Below, one piece after another: positions 23,732-33,894 of a stretch of DNA of 64,000 nucleotides (the stretch's first letter is position 1; each line of letters opens with the position of its first letter). The stretch covers positions 31,706,234-31,770,233 of the forward strand of contig CM037472.1 of assembly GCA_021014325.1 (NCBI GenBank). The letters run 5' to 3'. A program made the translations under genes and the position numbers. The notes under the pieces are model-generated. The model did not search any database. It was not told the DNA's origin and was given only the letters and a program-made list of their open reading frames with translations. Origin of the DNA: Plazaster borealis. Taxonomy: Eukaryota > Echinodermata > Asteroidea > Forcipulatida > Labidiasteridae.

Positions 23732-23926
23732 CGTTTTTAAATCGACAATACGGCTCGCTGCCTTTTGGTTGGTTGGAACTCAGTCGGTGTAGTTTTTGAG
23801 CGATGGATACGTAAGTCATTGACTAAGAATTGTGTGTGTGTACATGTAAATGATTGCTTGCACATTTATAATACACCGCGCCACAGGTCATCGCCACACA
23901 ATATGCAAGGGTTATTGCAATTTACT

Positions 23927-25933
23927 ATGGAGTTCCATATGTGCCACTCCTTTGGAAAAAAATAATTCCGTCGCATTTTTTTTTTTCCGTCGCATTTTTT
24001 TTTTTCCGTCGCATTTTTTTTTCCCGTCGCATTTTTTTTTTCAGGCACATTTTTTTTTCAGGCACATTTTTTTTCTGAATCGGTCACGTGACCGTCACAT
24101 GATGTCCATGTGATGATTTTTTGGCTCCGCTATTGCAGTTGGTGTGTGAACAATTCTATTCTTCTCCTTCAGGGTTGCGGCCATTGCTGTATTACAATTC
24201 GTTACAACTGTTTTTGACCATGTAGTGTTAAAACGCGCGCATCTAACATTTTTTTCAAGTGTTAAAACATACTGCTTTTCTATAATTAATGCATGCCTAA
24301 TTCACATTGTGCGTGGGACGCGCGCGTATACTAAGTGAGGCCAACGCAAAAAAACAAAGGAAACACAATTTATATTCAAAATTAATGTCCACACCCGTCA
24401 TCTGTGGCACCGCTGTTGCGAAAAATATAACCATTCCATTCTAGGGGGTAATTAATGATAACTGATTGATTGCGTCCGAGTCATCATAGTAACCATTGAT
24501 GACGTATGTTTTGTGCGCATGTGCAATAACTTAATCTAACAACTTAACTTTTTAGATTTAAGTGGGGTACTAAGATAAGTGGGGTACTTAGATGTTTTGT
24601 GAATAGCTACTAATAAGCGCCCCACTTAAAGGGACACACCGGTTACCTGTTTACGTAATTTAGTCATGTAGAATTTTGAAACAACGGATTCGATCAGCGA
24701 GGTGTGCCGACTAGCAAACCCGCAGTAACAACAACGTATAGTTAGTGGTCTGGCTCCCTACCCCTCCCACATGTTCATGAGCTTCCAGGTACAGCTATCT
24801 CTTGGCTAGCGGGTTTCTGTCGCGCTAGCACCGCCGAGATACTCTGCTCGCCAGCTACACGACTGCCCCTGTGTTGCGTGTAGCGAGTCCCCACGCTGTG
24901 CACTGTAATACAAGCTTCCGTTGCTCGGACTCTCTGAAATAAAATCTTACGTTCGATTTGTTTGTATTGTTTACAACTTGTATCCATAATTTGACTACCC
25001 TGTTCTTCTCCATTCCTGGAAGACCTTTAGAGTCATGTTTTAGTGTATTTTGTAGCCTTAAAAGCCCAACGAAGCCGGTGTGCCCCTTTAACTTGGAGTA
25101 CTTAAGTTTGCACTTAAGTCTTAACCCTGCTAACTTAAAGGGACACACCGGCTTCGTTGGGCTATTAAGGCTACCAAATACACTAAAACATGACTCTAAA
25201 GGTCTTCCAGGAATGGAGAAGAACAGTTGAAAAAAGAACCGAGCAACGGAAGCGTGTATCACAGTGCTAGTGCGACAGAAACCCGCTAGCCAAGAGATCA
25301 GTTATCATTACCCCTCGAATGGAATGGTTATGTGGCAACAGTGGTGCCACAGATGACGGGTGTGGACATTAATTTTGAATATAAATTGTGTTTCCTTTGT
25401 TTTTTTTGCGTTGGCCTCACTTAGTATACGCGCGCGTCCCACGCACAATATGAATTTATACATGCATTAACTATAGAAAAGCAGTATGTTTTAACACTTG
25501 AAAAAAATGTTAGACGCCAACTGCAATAGCGGAGCCAAAAAATCATCACATGGACATCATGTGACGGTCACGTGACCGATTCAGAAAAAAAAATGCGCCT
25601 GAAAAAAAAAAATGCGCCTGAAAAAAAAAAAATGCGACGGAAAAAAAAAATGCGACGGAAAAAAAAAAATGCGACGCCCAAAAAAAAATGCGACGCCCAA
25701 AAAAAAAAATGCGACGGAAAAAAAATGCGGCCCCCCAAAAAAAATGCGCCTGAAAAAAAAAAATGCGACGCAAAAAAAAAAATGCGACGCAAAAAAAAAA
25801 AAAATGCGACGGAAAAAAAAAAAATGCGACGCAAAAAAAAAAATGCGACGCAAAAAAAAAAATGCGACGCAAAAAAAAAAAAAATGCGACGGAATTATTT
25901 TTTTCCAAAGGAGTGGCACATATGGAACACCAT
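23927..25933. mobile_element. TU-like foldback transposon, 2.0 kb giant palindrome
   Basis: The whole element is an inverted repeat. The outer ends read ATGGAGTTCCATATGTGCC and, inverted, ATGGTGTTCCATATGTGCC. Next come arrays of short poly-T/CCGTCGCA units, about 6 on the left (23968-24075) and about 16 on the right (25585-25900, inverted). Then unique arms follow, including the matched inner blocks 25002-25094 and 25134-25226 around a 39-bp loop. A segment of roughly 95 bp (about 24145-24240) exists only in the left arm. It is flanked by 8-bp repeats AATTTACT (23919-23926) and AATTTACC (25934-25941). Empty-site homologues read AATTTGCA in copies I and II. Long inverted repeats with outer satellite domains and an 8-bp duplication are the hallmarks of sea urchin TU and Drosophila FB foldback elements. 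No coding capacity; the transposase must act in trans. Confidence 0.85.
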
Positions 25934-26190
25934 AATTTACCTATTGCACCCTTAGTCCACGACTTCACTACTGTGCACTAGTACCATGCTAGTACGTAGC
26001 ATACGAGGATCGAAAAGTAACCCGCCGAAAGAGACTGCCAGGAGACTGCGCTATAAAAGCGCCCTCTACTTTTGGTATTGGTAAGTTTCAGCCACACCAA
26101 CATCCGACACTCACTCCAAAAATATCATCACTATTAATAGTTGCTATAACTACAGTAACATCGGTAATGTTGTTGTGGGTTTTTGTTTTT

Positions 26191-26408
26191 TTGTGGGGTT
26201 TTGTTTTGGGGTTGTTGGTTGTTTTTTGTTTTTTTTTTTTTTTTTGGGGGGGGCGAGAATATTAATTGGGGGGTGCAAATCTAAAAGAAAAATTACATCG
26301 GCGCTTTAGCGCCGCCCGTCGCGCGCAGCGTCACGGGGGAGTTGGAAATGTTTTGTAAATGAATGCCCAATTCTAGCTGTTTGGTCCATTTTTGCGCTTA
26401 TTTTTTTA
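26191..26408. other. GT-rich and G-run spacer
   Basis: Long T and G runs (T18G8 at about 26229-26254) followed by a GC-rich palindromic patch (GGCGCTTTAGCGCC). A similar T-to-G run plus GCGAAAATGAA occurs at 55540-55575. No gene. Confidence 0.5.
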
Positions 26409-28554
26409 CCCTTGCTGGTGATGTTTATATTAAATTCTTGTTGCTAGCAGTAGTTTCAATGTTCCCACACCTTGTTTCGATCCAGTATCCAACGATTACT
26501 CTGTGTCTCGTAGCAACTACACACAGAAATAACAAGAAGCCACAGTACCGCGCGGTCAAAGTCCGGTCGTGTCGCCCGGTAAGGCCATGTTTTGCAGCTC
26601 TCGCTCGACTCGAGAGTCTCGCATAAAATGATAACCTAATTTATAGAGCAGTATAAATAAATGATTCTTGAAGTCAAGAGTCACCGCTGTACTGCATCCA
26701 GTAAGAAGTCAGTTTTCATCCAAGTCACGTCATTCAAATAAGCAGTTAAAGATACTGTTGTGTATAGTATTGTAAAACACATGACATTGTTAATAATAAG
26801 CCTTCTTTATTAGGCCTATTTTGCACCTTGTGGCTGGACTGTTCAAACCACAGACTTAACGCCAAAGCCATCAAGCCGCCATCTAAGAGGTAAAATGGTT
26901 ATGAAACAATGGAAACGCGTATAGCTACGTACGCGCGGCGCACAGCTATCGTCCAAATTGCCTCCTTTGGCCTCAGTGAGGGCGCTTTTTGGCCTCAGTG
27001 ACGGCGCTTTTTTAGAGTGTAACGTCATATGCAAGGGGTCTATGGTCTATACCTTCTTTTGATCCCCAGCCGAGGGCGCCCTAATAAAATGACGCCATGT
27101 GCATCAGGTCAAATCGATATGCACATGGCAGTATAATCTAGACTACCAATAATACTACTCTTCTGTGCACGATTAATTTGTATGCAAGTCCACCACAAAG
27201 CGTCGAATATTGGGTGCTTCCGTACCGAGCACCTCCTCGCCCTCATAAAAGTGTTCCAACTCTTTAGGAATAACCAAGCCTTTCCATTTGACTCAGTGGT
27301 ATGTACGCAAAATCTGTCAGAAAACCAATACAAAACCTATAATAACAACAATAATAGTGGTTATTTGTAATGCACCATGTAGGTCTATAAAAAGACACTC
27401 CTGGCACAGGAGAGATGCAGATAAAACAAGTGGGCCTACAACGAGTTACAAACATGACAGTTTAAACGCACAAATAAGTTTTCAGATGAATTTTGAAGCT
27501 GGTATCTGTAGTGACTTGTCGGAGATTGGGTGGGAGTTCATTCCATAGTGATGGGCCAGAGTGTGAGAAGGATCGGGTTCCCCATGAGTGGTGTGTGCAT
27601 AAAAACCTTTATTTCATTTCTGTCATTATACTGTCACTTTTCGACGGAGTGATACATCCGTGCTACAAACAATCAATTCAACTCTACATTTGTTTTTCCA
27701 TCAAATTATAACAAAATGCTAAATTATCAAATTCAAATATAATGTTAACGCGTGTCAAATGTCCATCAAAAACACCTGAAGTAGGCTTTGAATGAGCTAG
27801 ATTTGTTCTTGAGAACTTGTCTTATTTATTTATTCTATACTGCCGCAAAGTAGATATCGGAATTCGGGAAACTACTTTAATGTTAAACGTTGCATGGCCC
27901 GATATTTTGCAGAAAGAAAAATTGTTGACATATTTTTTTCTCTGAACGAATAATGACATAATTATTAATGCTGAATTTAGACATAATTATGATGCTGTGT
28001 CAGCCAAGGTTAACGTTTTTCTGAACTAATTTTTACATAATTATGATGCTGTTATATGTTAAAAGTAAATGCAAAACCTTGAAAGCTCATAACTTTATTG
28101 AATATATACAAATAGCTATTTATAAATCAAATATAAATTTTCGGGTCAAATCAGCCATAAATCGGACCAAGCATCTTCTAAATGGCAAATATAATAAAAC
28201 GTTATTGATCAAAATATTTCTCTGTGAGATTAGTACTTCAACTTTGAAAAAATTGACACAAATAAGAAAAATTCTTTGATTTACCAATTACGTACTTTAG
28301 GTAGGGCCTATATACATAACGAAAAATATTATAGTTACACTTGCAGCAATGGTGGGTACAAATGTCGAATGAGGAGCGTATTTAAGGTGCTCGTAAAATT
28401 CTGCATTAACCTGTCTCTGACTAGTAACATGAATGTATCGCACTTTGAGACACCTCCTGGCGTAGTCTTCCATCAAATGGTGCAGTTTCTTTCCTAGTCC
28501 CCCATTCCTTCTGCTTTTCTTGACCACAACTACATGTATATAAAATTGACTAGA

Positions 28555-28929
28555 CTAAAGGTGTTGTACAGAATTGGTAGAGCTGACAAAAAATATAGTC
28601 GCAGATGTTCTGTACGATCAACCATATATACATGAAATAACTCATCTGTGAAAATTTGGGCTTAATCCGTTGTGTGAGTCGAGAGAAAGTAGTAAAAAAC
28701 CATACACGATTGTCAGCGTGTAAACACATTGTCCTTAATTTTGGTTGTAACAATGAGCTGTTGCGCTTTGGGGGTTTCCAGATACAGTTTTTTCGAACAT
28801 GACTTCATTTCAGCAGAGAGAAAGATTTCACAGAAATATTTGTTCATATGAACTTCATAATCAGCAAGCTTTCAGACTAATTAAACATTGATGTTTTTAT
28901 CCTTTACCAATCCTGTATAATACCTTTAA
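28555..28929. mobile_element. TTAA MITE family E, copy 3
   Basis: CTAAAGGTGTTGTACAGAAT at the left and, inverted, TTAAAGGTATTATACAGGAT at the right. Same location as copy 2 but without the nested MITE-A. The single TTAA at 28662-28665 is the empty site. Confidence 0.75.
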
Positions 28930-29827
28930 CTTTATACAGGCCTAGTATTTATATCTGTTGATAATTATTACACCATCATTATTATTGTCTGTTAGGTATT
29001 TCTTTGTTTTCTTTGCCTGTGTCTTTGCATTATGTAATTGTTGGGGTTGATTGTTTGTTGTTTGTGTTTTTTGTTTTTCACAATGAGTAATGCATTACGC
29101 CTGTAGTTTTAAATGCCATTTCTCTCAAGCTTTAACGACAAAGAACCCGAATAAATCAAACCAGAACGAAGGCAGAGTCCAAAGTAAACAAACATTTGAA
29201 ACGGTAATTAAAAAAAAAAAACAGTAAAAGCAAAAAAAAACATTCCCACAGGCTACAACTTTTATTGGCACAATGGCCGTTGGTCGCACATAATAAAATA
29301 CGATACTGATGTTAGTTTTCTACAGATATATGTCGCGTCTGCGACATAACATGCATACAAAACAGTCGACTGGGTCAACAACGGATCAAAAGACCTCTTA
29401 TATTTCGTAGATGCCAAGGGTTTTAACAACTGAATGTATATTTAAAGGCCTATAGGGTCTGTTATGCTTTCAGACATTAAAAGTAATGTATCAAATTCAT
29501 GTGTAATCAACACATTGTTAAGCTTGACCAGCATAAAATGCCAGGAAAAAGTGTACTCTAAATCTTTTCTGATATGTTGGTGTTGTTTATTATATACCTG
29601 CTCCAGCATACACTCGGTTTTCGTCTCCGACGACCCCGCATACTCTCACGTGACCGACAACTTCCTTTGTCGTTGTAGCGCCCCCTCGCGCCCAGTCATT
29701 ATTAGCGAACACGGCAGACCTGTACACTGCGGCGTTTCGATCAGAATGCAATCTATCAAAATGAAGAGGTAATGAAAAAATTTGCTGCAAGTCCGTCTCG
29801 AAAACTTGGTAATGTGCTGCCCCTAGA

Positions 29828-30252
29828 TGAAGCCCTAAATGTAGCCCGACCTAAATGTAGCCTGAAACTTGTTCCTAAATGTAGCCCTGTCCTTTTTGGT
29901 AGCCCCGAAATTGAACATAAGTGTAGCCCCGTCCTAAATGTAGCCCCAACCTAATGTGGCCCCAAACTTGTACCTATTAGAAAAGTGGCCCCAAATTGTA
30001 CCTAATTGCAGCCCAACTTAAATGTAGCCCAAAGTTGTACCTAAATGTAGCCCCGACCCAAATGTAGTCCCAAACTAATTGAAGCCCTGAACCTGTACCT
30101 AATTATATAGCCCCAACCTAAATGTAGCCCAAAACTTGTACCTAAATGTAGTCCCGACTCATTTGTATTCCCCAAATTTGTACCTAACTGTAGTCCCGAC
30201 TTATTTGTAGCTCCAAACTTGTACCTAAATGTAGCCCCGACCTTATTGTAGC
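29828..30252. repeat. TGTAGCCC degenerate minisatellite, copy II
   Basis: Counterpart of 16724-17130 with near-identical unit order, so the array predates the duplication. A few extra units at its left end (AAATGTAGCCCGACC type) are missing from copy I. Confidence 0.7.
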
Positions 30253-30921
30253 CCGGGCTTGCAGGGTCCCAACGGCAAGGCGACGTTTTTTGGTCTATGG
30301 GAACTCGAAGCCCGCGCCGTATTTAAATACCCAGAAGGGTTGGCAACCTTCCTGAGGAGAGGGTATCCTTCTTGAACTAATTAATGGTCCACTTAAGGAA
30401 GAAAAGTACTAGCAAGCAGGTTCATTGCCAACAATTATGATACCTAAGAAAATACGATGACTAAAGACAAAAATAAGTTGAACCTGGCAAAAAGACATAA
30501 TTCGGTGTTTACCTGCTTACCCAAAAAAACTGATTGAAATGTAAAACGTAACCAATCCTTTAAAGGGAAATACTTTAAGCCTAACTAGTTCGTAAATCGT
30601 TGTCATCAAGTATTAATTATACAGACTTATTTACCATAATTTCACAGATGACTAATGCCGGAGGGGAACGAGCACACCGCCGTTGAATGATGATTGACAT
30701 TGGCGGAAGCCCTACTAATTCTTACATTTAGGTACAAGTTTTAAGCTACATTTACGGGCTGCACAGGTTGGGAATATTGAAATTATGAATCAGTGATTGC
30801 AATATCCCGATGGAGCTAATGAGTAAAACTATAGAGTCTACGTAGGAAGGTACCGTCAGACACACTATATCCCCAAGGGACAAGGTTTTCATGCAGTACA
30901 TTGTAGCCAACCGGATGTGTT

Positions 30922-31616
30922 GGCCTGCGCTAAACGTCGTACTTTTGCCGTGTCGAACTCAAATGATTTTTGCACGGCAAAAGTGCGGCAATTAAAACGA
31001 ATTGGTGACAAACGTTAAATTTAGTAAAATAGTTTGCCGCACTTAAAGTAATTCAAGACGGCGACGCGAGAGAAAATTGCTAAAGAGTCATGTTTCATGA
31101 TGTCAATTCAAGCTGTGACATTCAATAATGACAAAATCATAATGACATTGTTTCCCAACTTAAATGTTGTCATTATTATTACCATCGTTGGTGAGTGGCG
31201 CATCGTCTTTTTTCAGAGTGTCAAACAAAATCAATTAGTTTAACTCTGACATCTATTATGTTTATTCCAGTCAGGAGTTGTTTCCTTTCCCATCCCGGAA
31301 TACTCTCAGCTACGGTACTAACAAGGAGAATATTCACATTATTAGAAAATACAAATAAAACTTGTTTCAAAAGTTTTGCGCATGCGTATTCCCAAAGAGC
31401 ATCGCTCGACTGAGAATTCAATTTGATTCGACACGGCAAGAGCGCGACGTTTGTCACCACGTCGTGCAACTACCGTGTAGCACGTCAGCGCTTGCCGTGC
31501 TACACGGCAGTGTCGAATTTAAATCAAAGGTTTGCGCTAAACGTCGCTCTTTTGTCGAATTTAATTCATCATTTTCTAAGTTCGACACGGCAAAAGTGCG
31601 ACGTTTAGCGCAGGCC
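30922..31616. mobile_element. TIR element (MITE family F), absent from copy I
   Basis: Ends are near-perfect 38-39-bp inverted repeats starting GGCCTGCGCTAAACGTCG. The interior has further inverted blocks containing CGGCAAAAGTGCG and a GTAGCACG-centred hairpin. The uninterrupted homologous site in copy I is near 17797-17801. The target duplication is unclear because the right junction has gained extra bases (TAAAATTA). Non-coding. Confidence 0.8.
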
Positions 31617-32028
31617 TAAAATTATATTCACCTTTCAAAAGCTTATTCGTGACATCATCCAGCGAAATCTGACCGTGGGAGTTTATCACACAACCATAAA
31701 TGATGATTAGAGAGCTCGAGGTTTACAGTTCATTCGGGACCACGTACGATAGTTCGTGGTTTACCAACTGAATGGTACCCCACCCCAGCTCTTCATTGTT
31801 AACTTCGTTTAATGGTATTAAAATGTTCGTGTGTGTATAAGGACCAGTTGAGTTTACCCTTTGACAAAATTAAACTGGGTGGTTCCTCGGTTGTATTTTT
31901 AGAACAAAACCACGTCGATGAAACAAAGTAAAGATAATTGTCATTTACTGGTAATTCGACAAGTGCGATGTGAGTTCTCTCGCTACTGGACCAACTTCCG
32001 GGGTATACTCTAAAATGGGAACAACGCT

Positions 32029-32191
32029 TATTCGCTACTTGCACGGATATGCCATTTGCGTGTAGAGCCCCGACTTCATACTTCATTGATATTGTATTTA
32101 TGCATCTGTTTGGATGAAAGTGTTCACTGCTGTCCCCAATTCGAGGCTATAGGCTCTACACGCAAATGGCTGACCGTGCAAAGGGCGAATA
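32029..32191. mobile_element. Palindromic MITE family B, copy 3
   Basis: Duplicate of 18214-18376 within segmental copy II; same TATTCGC/GCGAATA ends. Confidence 0.75.
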
Positions 32192-32953
32192 CCTCTTTAA
32201 GGCAGAAATGAACAACACTATACCTAGCTGAGGAATTTCTAAAGCATGGACAATAGAAGGACAATGGAGCTCAATTATTGTCAATGAATAGCATATAGCT
32301 CAGTTTGTATTAATAAACACCTCAATACCTTTAGTGATCACTTCACGGAGAGAAATGGGTTAAGATAGCACTCATGGTAATCACAGTTCAATTAGGCTAC
32401 ACGTGATGAGGACTTAAATGAATACACCCTATCATAAAGATTCATTAATAATGACAAATAAATAAATAAATCGTTTTTATATCATAGAGGCCTACCCCCG
32501 TGGTTACAATCCAATGTAGGCTCTTAGTTACATATGACTTGGTATAGAGGGCCAATGGTGCCATACCTCTCCGCTAAACAATCCGGCCATTCCTCTTTCA
32601 GAATGCTTATGGTGTCTGCCACCAAGTCTAAATTGGCATGAACAGGTTCCAGAGAAAATGCCATCGTTTTGATATCGACTATACGGCTCGCTGCTTTTTG
32701 GTTGATTGGAACTCAGTCGGTGTAGTTTTTGAGCGATGGATGCGGAAGTCATTGACTAACGTACGTTTCTGTTGCGTACCGGTAAAGTCAACCGAAGCCA
32801 AAATATGACCTGCAATGGCATGACAGAATTGTGTGTGTACATGTAAATGTTTGCTTGCACATATACATCGTGCCACAGGTCATCGCCACACAATATGCAC
32901 AGGTTATTGCAATTTGCACATTCAACACTAGTCCACGACTTCACTACTGTGCA

Positions 32954-33184
32954 GTAGTAGCGTACGGGGATCGAAAAGTAAACCCGCTGACAGAGACTGC
33001 GCTATGAAAGCGCCCTCTGCTTTTGGCATTGGTAAGTTTGAGCCACACCAACACTGACACTCACTCCAAAAATATAACCACTAATAATAGTTGCTATAAC
33101 TACAGTAACATCGGTAATGTTGTTGATGTTTTGTTATTGTTCGTTGTTGTTATTGTTGTCCAGGCCCGTAACCATGGATGTCTT
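32954..33184. other. Upstream flank shared with 25980-26190
   Basis: Continues the homology of the third copy. Contains the hairpin-like GCGCTATGAAAGCGC (GCGCTATAAAAGCGC in the other copy) and, 30 bp on, the donor-like GGTAAGTTT on the plus strand. Ends at a (TTTA)n tract. No gene assigned. Confidence 0.45.
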
Positions 33185-33211
33185 ATTTTATTTATTTATT
33201 TATTTTGTATT

Positions 33212-33258
<47 letters not shown>

Positions 33259-33261
33259 TTG
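33185..33261. repeat. (TTTA)n microsatellite
   Basis: TTTA tract directly left of a LINE 3' end (33278). On the LINE strand this is (TAAA)n following the 3' terminus. Confidence 0.95.
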
Positions 33262-33277
33262 TTTTTTTTTTTTTTTT

Positions 33278-33571
33278 CTTGATGTGGAGTTAAACTACTC
33301 CGTTTATTCAACAACAACATCAGCAACAACATACATCAAATAAAACAAGCTCCAATAAATACAGTTATCATATAACAGATACAATGAGCTACGGGAGGTA
33401 ATACAAACTTTTAAATTGATAACATACAAAAAAACAAAAAAACAAACAATTATATATACATTTTAGCGTGACATAGAGTTCGAGAAAACAATGGGATGAA
33501 ATTACTTCAGACAAATAGAAAATAAAATAAAAACAAAAACAAAAAACATAAAAAGGAATATGGTGACGGCC
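33278..33571 (-). mobile_element. 5'-truncated Tx1-like LINE fragment D'
   Basis: Matches the 3' UTR of copy C. It ends (minus strand) in the hairpin GGAGTAGTTTAACTCC plus CACATCAAG, then A-rich, and is truncated just after the C stop-codon region. Both sides are (TTTA)n. Confidence 0.75.
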
Positions 33572-33634
33572 TTTATTTATTTATTTATTTATTTTTTTTT
33601 TTTTTTTTTTTTATTTTTTTTTTTTTTTTTATTT
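33572..33634. repeat. (TTTA)n/poly-T tract
   Basis: TTTA units followed by T-runs separating fragment D' from the 3' end of LINE B. Confidence 0.9.
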
Positions 33635-33894
33635 AGTGGAGTTATATTACTCCTTTTATTTCACACTCCAATCAATAAATCAATACTGACAATCTACAAG
33701 GAAACAATAAATAGCAAAATTACAAGAAACAAACAAAGAACAAATCCATAAAGGAAATGAACGACAATTATGGCTATATACAGTTTGTACAAATTAAATT
33801 AACATACAAATAAAAATATACAGCACACTCAACAAAAGAGTTTTGCACGAAAACAGATATGCTAAAAGGAAAGAAGGACAAACCAAAACAAAAA

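Larger units (their letters stand above)
23613..26190. repeat. Partial third copy of the NAA80 5' region
   Basis: 23613-23926 plus 25934-26190 match 32541-33125 and, up to the breakpoint, 18745-19128. They are separated only by the 2-kb foldback element. Homology opens at GAGGGCCAAT and closes near CAGTAACATCGGTAATGTTGTTG. It contains exon 1 of the NAA80-like gene and its upstream sequence but none of exons 2-4. Confidence 0.85.
27173..32664 (-). pseudogene. NAA80-like pseudogene, copy II
   Basis: The four exons are all present with splice sites at the homologous places: 32567-32664, 29598-29752, 28339-28529 and 27173-27313. Exon 4 has a TGA at 27293-27295, six codons in (CATGGA in copy I, CACTGA here), removing the last 40 residues. 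Exon 2 carries an insertion and a deletion of one base each. They cancel for frame but replace about 17 residues between LH and RGGATTTKEVVGH, including the LPCSLIM strand. Exon 3, with the acetyl-CoA loop RRNGGLG, is intact. The upstream ATG of copy I is TTG here, but the conserved ATG at 32664 survives. Probably a decaying duplicate; a truncated product cannot be ruled out. Confidence 0.72.
26409..32953. repeat. Segmental duplication, copy II
   Basis: Direct duplicate of 12456-19128. It lacks the two MITE-A insertions of copy I and has a 695-bp TIR element (30922-31616) instead. The NAA80-like gene inside is inactivated. Confidence 0.9.

Noticed and set aside
24958..25230. Plus-strand 90-aa frame with FSIPGRPLESCFSVF and its minus-strand counterpart
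   Set aside because: Both strands show the same peptide because the segment is an inverted repeat (25002-25094/25134-25226). There is no coding evidence.
25585..25900. Possible CRISPR-like array (repeated TGCGACGG units)
   Set aside because: Units are contiguous, with homopolymer in place of unique spacers, and the array is mirrored at the other end of a palindromic transposon in a eukaryotic genome.
25546..25981. Overlapping frames rich in FFFSVAF or KKKNATEKKK
   Set aside because: They are six-frame readings of the poly-A/TGCGACGG satellite arms of the foldback element.
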